Source of the DNA: Chitinophaga sp. Cy-1792
GTDB lineage: Bacteria; Bacteroidota; Bacteroidia; Chitinophagales; Chitinophagaceae
Length of the DNA stretch: 64,000 nt
NCBI RefSeq assembly: GCF_011752935.1
Contig: NZ_VWWO01000001.1
Location: 1,240,001 to 1,304,000, forward strand
Direction: 5' to 3'
Part shown: piece after piece, positions 53,118-61,402 of the stretch
How positions within the stretch are numbered: the stretch's first letter is position 1
How the letters are laid out: each line of letters begins with the position of its first letter
The notes under the pieces: model-generated
What the model was told of the DNA's origin: nothing
Databases searched by the model: none
What the model saw: only the letters and a program-made list of their open reading frames with translations
Made by a program: the position numbers and the translations under genes

Positions 53118-55157
53118 TTATTTTCTCGCAATTCGGTACAGGTACCAACCCATAAACGCAAAGAATGCTGCTCCAAGTATAAAGTATCCACCTTCTCCCA
53201 AAGTTTTTGTGAAACCTTCCTGGAGATTTAGTTTGGCAAGGAATCCGGCAGTGCTGTCGAAACCAGCCATGATAGCGATGATAACACCAGCTACAGCACC
53301 TCCGGCCACTAATCCTGTAGCAAAAAGGTTTCCTTTACCTAATTCTTCTTCTTCCGGTGTAGTCTGAATATTATCTTTTTTCTTTTTGTAATCGACTGCA
53401 CCACGGATAACACCACCGATAAAAATTGGAAGCGTGGTAGAAAGTGGCAGGTATGCTCCTACCGCAAATGATAAAGCATTAACCCCGCAGAGCTCAATAG
53501 TTATAGCCAGAAACACACCCACAAGTACAAATTGCCAATCTAAGTGACCATCAAGGATACCTTTATCCAATGTTGCCATTAATGTACCTTGAGGAGCTGG
53601 GAAATATATGCTGCCTATAGCATGGTCTTTTACGCCGTGCGCGATCATCTCTGCTGTAGGACGGTCCAGGAATTTAACGGTAAGACCGATAACGATGGAA
53701 GATACAATGGCGCCGATAAACAATGCCAGCTGCTGGTTCATAGGTGTGGCCCCTACGATATACCCGGATTTCAAATCCTGGGAAGTACCACCTGCATTCG
53801 CTGCTGCAATACAGATCATACTACCTACTACCAATGCCATCGGCTCATAAACTTTTCCAGTCCAGCCCACTGCGATGAAAACCAGGCAGGTACCCATCAG
53901 GGTGGCAATGGTCATACCGGAGATCGGGTTGTTGGAAGAACCGATCAGACCTACGATACGGCTGGAAACAGTTACGAAGAATGCACCAAAAATAACAACC
54001 AGTAATCCTACCAGTAATTTCTGTCCTACAGAACCACCAGGTAATTGTGGCAATAATGCCATGAGTACGATCAGTACCAGACTACCGATACCTACTACTT
54101 TGAGGCTCAGGTCTTTTTCCGTTCTTGGAACTTCGCCGGTAGTGCCGGCAGCACTGCTTTTCACAGCACCCAGACTACCTTTAAAAGTAGATATGATGGT
54201 AGGGATTGTTTTGAGTAAGGTGATGAAGCCACCCGCAGCTACGGCGCCGGCGCCTATCTGGCGAACGTACGCATAGTAAATCGCGGAGGCATAATCATTG
54301 AAGGTATGGGTAGCCGGGTCCCAGGTACCTTGTCCGCCCGGCGTTTGAAGATTGGCCAGGTAACCTAACTTAACGAGTTGGGTAGCAATCATGTCTGCAG
54401 GCAGTAAAGACGCCAGCAGGGGAATGAGTGCGAGCCACGACAGTACACCACCGGCTACCAGTACACCACCGATGCGTGGGCCGATGATATAACCCACACC
54501 CATATATTCCGGGGTGATATCTGCGCTGAGGTTGGCGGATGGGAAGAATTTATTCACCTGTCTGGTCATGTAGCCGGGAGTTTCCGCGATTACATGGAAT
54601 ATCTTTTGGAGTATCGCATAGGCAAAGGCGAAGCCGAGGCCCCAGAAGGCTGTTTTGGCAAAGTCGCCGCCTTTTTCGCCGGCAATGAGTACATCTGCGC
54701 AGGCGGTACCTTCAGGATAAGGGAGTGTTTCATGTTCCTTTACGATGAGGGAGCGGCGTAAAGGTATCATCATCAGGGTACCCAGGATACCACCGATAAT
54801 GGCCAGGGTAAGGATGGTGATATAGTTAAAGAATTCAGTGCCGCCTCCGTCGCTGAGGAAAAGGAAGCCGGGAAGGGTGAACACAACACCTGCGGCAATG
54901 GATTCGCCGGCAGATCCGGTTGTCTGGATAATATTGTTTTCAAGGATCGTGGTGCCGAAAAACTTTCTGCCTAATGTAATGGCGATCACCGCGATGGGGA
55001 TAGAGGCAGATACAGTGAGGCCGGCTTTCAGGGCCAGGTATACCGTAGCCGCACCGAAGATGACACCGAATACGCAACCGAGCAGTATTGACTTGAGTGT
55101 CAGCTCTTTCATGTTGGTACTGGCGGGAACAAAAGGTTTGAAGTTGTTGTCGGACAT
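53118..55157 (-). CDS. OPT-family oligopeptide transporter
   Basis: A 679-residue membrane protein with about sixteen hydrophobic segments. The family signature near the N terminus (context FGAATVYLALKAGLTVSASIP) and the segments TGSAGESIAAG and GTSQDLKSGYIVGATP are typical of bacterial OPT proteins. It imports oligopeptides or metal-chelate complexes with proton symport. It is one of two peptide transporters in a row, with the POT protein directly upstream on the same strand but separated by a terminator, so the two are independently transcribed. Confidence 0.92.
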   Translation of the reverse strand: MSDNNFKPFVPASTNMKELTLKSILLGCVFGVIFGAATVYLALKAGLTVSASIPIAVIAITLGRKFFGTTILENNIIQTTGSAGESIAAGVVFTLPGFLFLSDGGGTEFFNYITILTLAIIGGILGTLMMIPLRRSLIVKEHETLPYPEGTACADVLIAGEKGGDFAKTAFWGLGFAFAYAILQKIFHVIAETPGYMTRQVNKFFPSANLSADITPEYMGVGYIIGPRIGGVLVAGGVLSWLALIPLLASLLPADMIATQLVKLGYLANLQTPGGQGTWDPATHTFNDYASAIYYAYVRQIGAGAVAAGGFITLLKTIPTIISTFKGSLGAVKSSAAGTTGEVPRTEKDLSLKVVGIGSLVLIVLMALLPQLPGGSVGQKLLVGLLVVIFGAFFVTVSSRIVGLIGSSNNPISGMTIATLMGTCLVFIAVGWTGKVYEPMALVVGSMICIAAANAGGTSQDLKSGYIVGATPMNQQLALFIGAIVSSIVIGLTVKFLDRPTAEMIAHGVKDHAIGSIYFPAPQGTLMATLDKGILDGHLDWQFVLVGVFLAITIELCGVNALSFAVGAYLPLSTTLPIFIGGVIRGAVDYKKKKDNIQTTPEEEELGKGNLFATGLVAGGAVAGVIIAIMAGFDSTAGFLAKLNLQEGFTKTLGEGGYFILGAAFFAFMGWYLYRIARK

Positions 55158-55180
55158 AATTTATAAGATCTGAATAAAAA

Positions 55181-55188
55181 CAAATATA
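55181..55188 (-). promoter_or_regulatory. -7 promoter element of the OPT transporter
   Basis: TATATTTG on the minus strand, a full TAnnTTTG match, 23 nt before the ATG and directly after the terminator of the POT gene. Confidence 0.5.
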
Positions 55189-55195
55189 ACGTACA

Positions 55196-55231
55196 AAATA
55201 AAAAGCCCCGCTGCAAGTAGCGGGGCTTTTT
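55196..55231 (-). terminator. Terminator of the POT transporter gene
   Basis: Perfect 13-bp stem AAAAAGCCCCGCT (55200-55212)/AGCGGGGCTTTTT (55219-55231) with a 6-nt loop. On the minus strand it continues into TATTTTG. It lies 40 nt past the POT stop. Confidence 0.88.
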
Positions 55232-55271
55232 ATTTTATACGTTATAATAACGCTTTTTAGCGGTAATATTA

Positions 55272-56978
55272 TTATTTAACGCCGTGCATCCATCTTTTCA
55301 GGAATGGAGAAATCATGAAGAGCAGCACTGCAGCCACACCCGGGAGGATCACGAAGATCATGAAGAACTCGAACAGGTTATGGATGGTGAAGCCTACGAA
55401 GCTAGGGTAATGAGCCGCCAATTTCAATTTTTCCAGTGCAGCCAGCATATCCGGGGTAGCGGAAACGGTGCCGTCCAGGATACCTTTCAGATCTACGCCT
55501 GCTTTTGCAGCATCAGCATAGTTTTCCGGATTTGGAGGCAGTAATGCGCCCAGGGTACCTGCCAGTGCATAACCAGCGGCATTTGCCAGGAACCATACAC
55601 CCATCAGCAGGGAGGAGAAACGGTGAGGTGCCAGTTTCGCTACCAGGGAAAGGCCGATTGGAGAAAGGCACAATTCACCGAGGGTATGGAACAGGTACAT
55701 CACGATCAGCCAGATAACACCCAGTTTGGCATCGCCGAGGCCTTTTACCTGGAAGGCAATGATCAGGAAGCCGAGGGATAACAGGGCCAGACCTAATGCC
55801 TGTTTCACAGGAGAAATAGGCTCCATGTTACGTTTCTGCAATTTGATCCATAACCAGGAGAAAGGCAGTGCGAATATGATGATAAAGATGGAATTGGCGT
55901 TCTGGATAAAGCTAGGAGGCATATCCCATCCAAAGAGGCGACGGTCGGTCTGTTTGTCGGCAATGAATGTCAGGGAAGAACCAGCCTGCTCAAAACAAGC
56001 CCAGAAGAAGATCACGAAGAATGCCACGAAGTAGAGCACGAGGATTCTTTGTTTTTCAACGCGGGTGATAGATTTATCTGTCAGAATTAATATAGCCAGT
56101 GAGATACCTGTAGCGTAGATAAATGGATAAATCCATGATTTGATTGGATTTGGATCATTGGCTACGAAGTGGAATATCAGGAATAAGGCTGCCAGGAGGA
56201 TACCACAGCCAGCGATGGCGCCTGAAGTAAATTTCGCTTTATCAGCTTCGCCCGTTGTGCTGGCAGCTGCGTTAAAGGTTGGTTTGGCGCCGATGGCTTT
56301 ACCTTCCGGTGTAACCACGTACTTGTCTTTCAGGAAGTAGAACAGTACGGTACCGAGGAACATGGCCAGGCCGGCAGCGAGGAAGCCCCATTTGAAGGCG
56401 GCTACTACGCGGGTACCGTCGGTGAGTTTCACATCACCCAGGATAGGGCAGATGAGCATACCGAGGAATGCACCCATGTTGATACCCATGTAGAAGATGG
56501 TGAATGCGGCATCGAGGCGGCTGTCGTTCTTAGGGTACAGGCTACCTACCATGGAAGAAATGTTAGGTTTGAAGAAGCCATTACCGAAGATGATTACGAA
56601 GAGGGCCAGCCACATTACCAGGCGGGCGGTGTCTACACTGCCGGTGTATAAGGTAGCACTGAGTACCATGAGTAGTTGTCCGATACCCATTACAAAGCCA
56701 CCTAATAAGATACAATTCCTGTTGCCGAGGTAGCGGTCAGAGATATAACCACCGAGCATTGGAGTAAGATAGCAGAGTCCGAGGAACCCGCCATAGGCAT
56801 AAGATGATTCAGCTTCAGAGAATTGCAGTGCATTTACCAGAAAGAGGGTCAATAATGCCCTCATCCCATAAAAGTTGAACCTTTCCCACATTTCCGTGGC
56901 AAATAGCACTGAGAGGCCTTTCGGATGTCCCTTTTCTGAGACGATTTCCGGGCCCTGTGCGACAGCAGTTTGCGTCAT
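55272..56978 (-). CDS. POT/PTR-family proton-dependent peptide transporter
   Basis: A 568-residue major-facilitator protein with 12-14 hydrophobic helices. The family motifs are WERFNFYGMRALL in helix 1 (the E-R-F-x-Y pattern) and FYMGINMGAFLGMLI in a mid-protein helix. It imports di- and tripeptides with protons. A large insertion around residues 215-245 is seen in many Bacteroidota homologues. A terminator follows it, and the OPT transporter gene lies downstream on the same strand. Confidence 0.93.
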   Translation of the reverse strand: MTQTAVAQGPEIVSEKGHPKGLSVLFATEMWERFNFYGMRALLTLFLVNALQFSEAESSYAYGGFLGLCYLTPMLGGYISDRYLGNRNCILLGGFVMGIGQLLMVLSATLYTGSVDTARLVMWLALFVIIFGNGFFKPNISSMVGSLYPKNDSRLDAAFTIFYMGINMGAFLGMLICPILGDVKLTDGTRVVAAFKWGFLAAGLAMFLGTVLFYFLKDKYVVTPEGKAIGAKPTFNAAASTTGEADKAKFTSGAIAGCGILLAALFLIFHFVANDPNPIKSWIYPFIYATGISLAILILTDKSITRVEKQRILVLYFVAFFVIFFWACFEQAGSSLTFIADKQTDRRLFGWDMPPSFIQNANSIFIIIFALPFSWLWIKLQKRNMEPISPVKQALGLALLSLGFLIIAFQVKGLGDAKLGVIWLIVMYLFHTLGELCLSPIGLSLVAKLAPHRFSSLLMGVWFLANAAGYALAGTLGALLPPNPENYADAAKAGVDLKGILDGTVSATPDMLAALEKLKLAAHYPSFVGFTIHNLFEFFMIFVILPGVAAVLLFMISPFLKRWMHGVK

Positions 56979-57140
56979 AAATGGTCAGTTTTATTCAAGA
57001 TTGTTTTAAGGTACTGTATAGCTTTAAACAGGCAATTTAAAGAAAATCATCTATCTCAGTAAAAAAATGGTAGAAAAGGACAATTTTTGCGCTTTTTTGA
57101 ACTTTCTTTGCACTTTCTTTCGCATCTGTATTAATTCATT

Positions 57141-58418
57141 ATGAACATACTCTTATTAGGAAGTGGTGGTCGGGAACATGCACTGGCCTTAAAAATGTCG
57201 CAAAGTCCGCTCTGCGGAAAACTGTTTATTGCTCCGGGAAATGCTGGTACTTCTCAATGTGGTACCAATGTGAACATGGGTGTAAGCGAATTTGACAAGA
57301 TAAAATCATTCTGTCTGGAGAACGGAATTACCCTGGTGGTACCTGGTTCTGAAGAGGCACTGGTGAATGGTATCTATGACTTTTTCGTACAGGATGAGGC
57401 ATTGAAGCATATTCCGGTGATGGGACCTTCCAAAGTAGGTGCCCAGCTGGAGGGAAGTAAGGCGTTTGCCAAGCTGTTCATGGAGCGTCAGGGTATTCCA
57501 ACCGCAGCTTACAGAGAGTTCGACGAAAATAATTATGAAGAAGGGGTAGCTTACATTAAGGAGCATTCCTTACCAATTGTACTGAAGGCCGATGGTCTGG
57601 CAGCAGGTAAGGGTGTGGTGATTACCTCTAACCATGATGAGGCACTGGAAGAGTTTAGCCAGATGATTAAATCTGCTAAATTTGGTGATGCCAGTAAGAA
57701 GGTGGTGATAGAGCAGTTTCTGACGGGTATTGAGTTGTCTGTTTTTGTTATTACAGATGGTCATACTTATAAGATCCTGCCGGAGGCGAAAGATTACAAA
57801 CGTATTGGTGAGGGAGATCTGGGGCTGAATACCGGTGGTATGGGGGCTGTATCTCCTGTTCCTTTTGCGGATGCGGCGTTTATGCAACTGGTGGAAGACA
57901 AGGTCATCCGTAAGACGATTGACGGACTTTCAAAAGAAGGAATTATTTATAAAGGATTTGTGTTTTTTGGCCTGATTAATGTAGGTGGAGAGCCGTTCGT
58001 GATAGAATATAACTGTCGGATGGGCGATCCGGAAACGGAGGTAGTAATGCCACGTTTACAAAACGATCTGTTGGAGCTTTTCGTAGCTGTAAACGAAGGA
58101 AAGCTTTCTTCGCAGACGATTTACACAGATCCGCGTGCAGCAGCTACTGTGATGCTGGTGTCTCAGGGGTATCCGGAGGCATATGAGAAGAATAAGGTGA
58201 TTACAAATATTCCTGCTCCTACGCATGATCAGATCGTATTTCATGCAGGTACCCGCCATGATGGGGATAAAGTACTGACTAACGGCGGTCGTGTACTGGC
58301 AATTACCTCACTGGCAGATACGCTGGCCCTTGCACTGGTACACTCCGTTCAAACCGCCAACCAGATTGAGTTTGAAGGGAAAACATTCCGCAGGGATATA
58401 GGTTACGAGTTTATTTAA
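57141..58418 (+). CDS. purD: Phosphoribosylamine--glycine ligase
   Basis: A 425-residue ATP-grasp enzyme for the second step of purine synthesis. The N-terminal GSGGREHALA motif, VLKADGLAAGKGVVI, the ATP-grasp core NTGGMGAVSP and the metal-binding YNCRMGDPETEVV are all present, which is the complete GARS pattern. It is transcribed alone, divergent from the POT gene, and followed by a weak terminator at 58472. Confidence 0.97.
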   Translation: MNILLLGSGGREHALALKMSQSPLCGKLFIAPGNAGTSQCGTNVNMGVSEFDKIKSFCLENGITLVVPGSEEALVNGIYDFFVQDEALKHIPVMGPSKVGAQLEGSKAFAKLFMERQGIPTAAYREFDENNYEEGVAYIKEHSLPIVLKADGLAAGKGVVITSNHDEALEEFSQMIKSAKFGDASKKVVIEQFLTGIELSVFVITDGHTYKILPEAKDYKRIGEGDLGLNTGGMGAVSPVPFADAAFMQLVEDKVIRKTIDGLSKEGIIYKGFVFFGLINVGGEPFVIEYNCRMGDPETEVVMPRLQNDLLELFVAVNEGKLSSQTIYTDPRAAATVMLVSQGYPEAYEKNKVITNIPAPTHDQIVFHAGTRHDGDKVLTNGGRVLAITSLADTLALALVHSVQTANQIEFEGKTFRRDIGYEFI

Positions 58419-58793
58419 CCAAATGTTTATACCGGCCTGGCCAGAAAGTAGATAGATTGCATGGGGCTTTGCCGCGGTTACTGCGGTTTTTTTGCATAAA
58501 TTTACTTTTTGGTCATTTCAATTCTGTAACTTGTTAACTGTAAACAGTAAGGGGGACTGTTATTCTATCACAAAGCGGGACACGTAAGGCGTTATTTTTA
58601 GACTAGGAATTATTAAAACGGGATTAAATCCGTTGGATTGATCGGTACTTAAAGAGAGCAGTTACTATGCCGTTTATACAACAAATAAGATTTTTTAATA
58701 TTTAGCCGTATTATTGCAGGAATATCCATTTTTTGCATCGTATATTCGTTGGAATTATTCATTTTTGCATTCTAATTTTTGACCGTATCAACA
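58419..58793. other. 375-nt intergenic region between purD and mreB
   Basis: No gene. It holds the weak purD terminator, a small inverted repeat ACTGT-AA-ACAGT at 58537-58548 with a further ACTGT copy at 58556-58560, and the upstream region of the rod operon. A TAATTTTTG about 20 nt before the mreB ATG is one base too long to be a perfect -7 element, with a TTG about 21 nt upstream; it is a weak promoter candidate. The long leader leaves room for regulation of the mre operon. Confidence 0.5.
58472..58493 (+). terminator. Probable terminator of purD
   Basis: Short G-C stem CCGC/GCGG (58472-58475 with 58483-58486), a 7-nt loop, then seven T residues. The stem is only 4 bp, so termination is less certain than at other sites here. 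Confidence 0.5.
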
Positions 58794-59816
58794 ATGGGAT
58801 TTTTTAATTTTTTAACGCAGGAAATCGCGATTGATTTAGGTACAGCTAACACGCTGATAATACATAATGACCAGGTGGTTGTGGACGAGCCTTCCATTGT
58901 AGCGATAGAACGGGCTAGCGGCAAAATTGTGGCGGTTGGTAAGAAAGCCATGATGATGCACGAAAAAACACACGAATATCTTCGTACTATACGTCCCCTG
59001 AAAGATGGCGTTATCGCGGACTTCAACGCCGCGGAGGGCATGATCAGGGAACTGATAAAAATGATCTACCCCAAGAAGCCTTTGTTTGCTCCCAGCTGGC
59101 GTATGGTAATATGCATCCCTTCCAGTATTACTGAAGTGGAAAAAAGAGCTGTACGTGACTCTGCCGAACAGGCCGGAGCGAAAGAAGTTTACCTCATTCA
59201 TGAACCAATGGCTGCCGCACTGGGTATTGGCATTGACGTAGAAGAGCCTGTGGGTAACATGATTATCGATATTGGCGGTGGTACCACTGGTATCTCCGTT
59301 ATTGCACTGGCAGGTATTGTCTGCGACCAGAGCATCCGTATCGCCGGTGATGAATTCACTGCCGATATCATGGAAGCACTCCGTCGCTACCACTCCCTGC
59401 TCATCGGTGAAAGAACCGCTGAACAAATCAAAATCCACATCGGGTCAGCCCTGAAAGAACTGGACAACCCACCTGATGACATCCCGGTAAATGGTCGTGA
59501 CCTCGTTACCGGTATTCCTAAGCAAATCATGGTTTCCTACCAGGAAATCGCGGAAGCACTGGATAAATCCATCTTTAAAATTGAGGAAGCCATCCTGAAA
59601 GCGCTGGAAACAACGCCACCGGAACTGGCATCAGATATTTACCGCAGAGGACTTTACCTGACCGGCGGCGGTGCACTGCTGCGTGGTCTGGACAAACGCC
59701 TTGCCCAGAAAATCAAACTCCCTGTTCATGTAGCAGATGATCCGCTGCGTGCAGTAGTTAGAGGTACCGGCATCGCCCTCAAGCATGTTGGTAAGTATCC
59801 GTTCCTGATGCAATAA
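58794..59816 (+). CDS. mreB: Rod-shape protein MreB
   Basis: A 340-residue bacterial actin homologue. The phosphate-1 motif is AIDLGTANTL near residue 12, the phosphate-2 motif IIDIGGGTTGISVIAL is at about 160-175, and the adenosine region lies in GGGALLRGLDKR. It polymerises into membrane-bound filaments directing cell-wall elongation. The start is ATG 58794, since the membrane-binding N terminus starts MGFFNF in homologues. It leads the operon mreB-mreC-mreD-mrdA-rodA. Confidence 0.97.
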   Translation: MGFFNFLTQEIAIDLGTANTLIIHNDQVVVDEPSIVAIERASGKIVAVGKKAMMMHEKTHEYLRTIRPLKDGVIADFNAAEGMIRELIKMIYPKKPLFAPSWRMVICIPSSITEVEKRAVRDSAEQAGAKEVYLIHEPMAAALGIGIDVEEPVGNMIIDIGGGTTGISVIALAGIVCDQSIRIAGDEFTADIMEALRRYHSLLIGERTAEQIKIHIGSALKELDNPPDDIPVNGRDLVTGIPKQIMVSYQEIAEALDKSIFKIEEAILKALETTPPELASDIYRRGLYLTGGGALLRGLDKRLAQKIKLPVHVADDPLRAVVRGTGIALKHVGKYPFLMQ

Positions 59817-59828
59817 AACCTATTTTGA

Positions 59829-59862
59829 GATTTAGGGTAGCAGGGAACTGTTACCCTAAATC
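59829..59862 (+). other. Intercistronic stem-loop between mreB and mreC
   Basis: A 15-pair stem (59829-59843 with 59848-59862, one G-T) capped by the GNRA tetraloop GGAA. A second set of pairs, TTTTGAGATT (59823-59832) with AATCTCAAAA (59867-59876), competes with its base. No T-run follows, so it is not a Rho-independent terminator. It may stabilise or process the mreB part of the operon mRNA. Confidence 0.7.
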
Positions 59863-59889
59863 AACAAATCTCAAAATCCCAGCGCGCTT

Positions 59890-60777
59890 GTGCGAAATCT
59901 TATCATTTTCTTTAGGCGATATTTCAACTTCTTCTTATTTCTGCTGCTGGAAGTGATTTGTATTGTATTGGTATTTCAAAACAATAACCTGCAGCATACC
60001 GCCTACATTAACTCCGCCAACAATATTAGCGGTAAGCTCTACGACAAATACAACAATATACAGTACTACTTTCACCTGAAAGCTACCAACGACAGTCTCG
60101 TAGCAGAAAACATGCGCCTGCATAATGACCTCCGCAGCAGCTACGACAGCATGATCACCACCAACGGTGTCAGAATAGATACCCTTCGCAAATACAGCGA
60201 TGACTCCGTCCGTAAAGTGATCAGCACCGAAATAAGACGCTTCAACTACTTCGAAGCCAAAGTAGTGAACAACTCATTGAATAAACCAATGAACTATATC
60301 ACCATCCACCGTGGCTCCAAACAAGGTATACGCCCTAATATGGGTGTTATCAGCCCTAGTGGTGTGGTAGGGGTAGTAAGGTCTGTAAGTGATAACTACG
60401 CGGTTGTCCTCTCCCTGCTATCTAAATCCAATTCCGTTTCTATCTCCGCCCGTCTGGCACAAGGAAAAGAAATGGGCTCCGTACACTGGGACGGCGACGA
60501 CCCGGAATATGCTACCCTCCGCGATATCCCGAAAAGTGCCAAAATGCACAAAGGTGATACCGTCGTAACCAGCGGATTCTCCGCATTATTCCCTGAAAAT
60601 ATCCCTATCGGTTATGTCGAAGGATATTCACAAGGGGATAAATCAAGCACCTCCCTCACCGTAAAACTGAGATTGGCGACCAATTTCTATAATCTCCAAT
60701 ATGTTTACGTGATCGAGAACCTGCTGAAAGATGAACAACAAAGTCTGGAAGATTCGACTTACAAGCTGATTAAATGA
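59890..60777 (+). CDS. mreC: Rod-shape protein MreC
   Basis: A 295-residue membrane protein. An N-terminal transmembrane helix (about 11-30) is followed by a coiled-coil periplasmic segment and the beta-rich MreC domain, with NKPMNYITIHRGSKQGI and GDTVVTSGFSALFPENIPIG as family landmarks. It links MreB to PBP2 and RodA. The start is GTG 59890, as no ATG lies before the transmembrane helix. It overlaps mreD by 4 nt (ATGA). Confidence 0.93.
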   Translation: MRNLIIFFRRYFNFFLFLLLEVICIVLVFQNNNLQHTAYINSANNISGKLYDKYNNIQYYFHLKATNDSLVAENMRLHNDLRSSYDSMITTNGVRIDTLRKYSDDSVRKVISTEIRRFNYFEAKVVNNSLNKPMNYITIHRGSKQGIRPNMGVISPSGVVGVVRSVSDNYAVVLSLLSKSNSVSISARLAQGKEMGSVHWDGDDPEYATLRDIPKSAKMHKGDTVVTSGFSALFPENIPIGYVEGYSQGDKSSTSLTVKLRLATNFYNLQYVYVIENLLKDEQQSLEDSTYKLIK

Positions 60778-61283
60778 GTATACTGTTAAGAAATATTATC
60801 CGCTTTGTGCTCCTGTTACTGATACAGGTGTTTGTACTCAATAAAATATTGATTCACCAGCTCGTGAGTCCATACCTGTACATGCTCTTCATCCTGGTAC
60901 TTCCCTTTAACCTGCCCCGCCCCGCTTTGATGGTGCTTGGCTTCTTAATGGGCATCTCCCTCGATATGTTCATGAACACCATGGGTGTACACGCTGCTGC
61001 CTGTGTTTTTATAGCTTATCTGCGCCCGTTTATTATAAATATACTGTCACCGCAGGGTGGGTTCGAAACAACCCAGAAAACCCCTTCCATGACCAGTATG
61101 GGCGTGTCCCAATTCATGATCTATGCAGCGATCCTGGTATTCCTGCACCATGCCGTCTACTTTACACTTGAAGTATTCAGCTTTGCAAACCCGTTATACC
61201 TGCTGCTTAAGATAATCCTGTCATCCGCAGCCAGTCTTTTCCTCATCCTTCTGTACGAAATGTTATTCTTTTCCAGAAAATAG
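60774..61283 (+). CDS. mreD: Rod-shape protein MreD
   Basis: A 169-residue inner-membrane protein with about five hydrophobic helices (e.g. IRFVLLLLIQVFVLNKIL, YAAILVFLHHAVYFTL) and no catalytic motif, as in the MreD family. Overlap with mreC by 4 nt at ATGA is the usual coupling. It acts with MreC, PBP2 and RodA in sidewall elongation. Confidence 0.9.
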   Translation: MSILLRNIIRFVLLLLIQVFVLNKILIHQLVSPYLYMLFILVLPFNLPRPALMVLGFLMGISLDMFMNTMGVHAAACVFIAYLRPFIINILSPQGGFETTQKTPSMTSMGVSQFMIYAAILVFLHHAVYFTLEVFSFANPLYLLLKIILSSAASLFLILLYEMLFFSRK

Positions 61284-61324
61284 CGGAAAGCGTAGGTTGC
61301 TGCGCGTGGGATCAATTGATAGTT

Positions 61325-61332
61325 TAAATTTG
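61325..61332 (+). promoter_or_regulatory. Possible internal promoter before mrdA
   Basis: TAAATTTG, a full TAnnTTTG match, in the 119-nt gap between mreD and mrdA and about 70 nt before the PBP2 start. No TTG at the usual distance. It would allow mrdA and rodA to be expressed apart from mreBCD. Confidence 0.4.
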
Positions 61333-61402
61333 CAAATAATAAAAGCTGGTACGCTTAATTTCGCAAAGCTAAGCGCCCATAGCTAAAAGCTACAACTATA
61401 GC

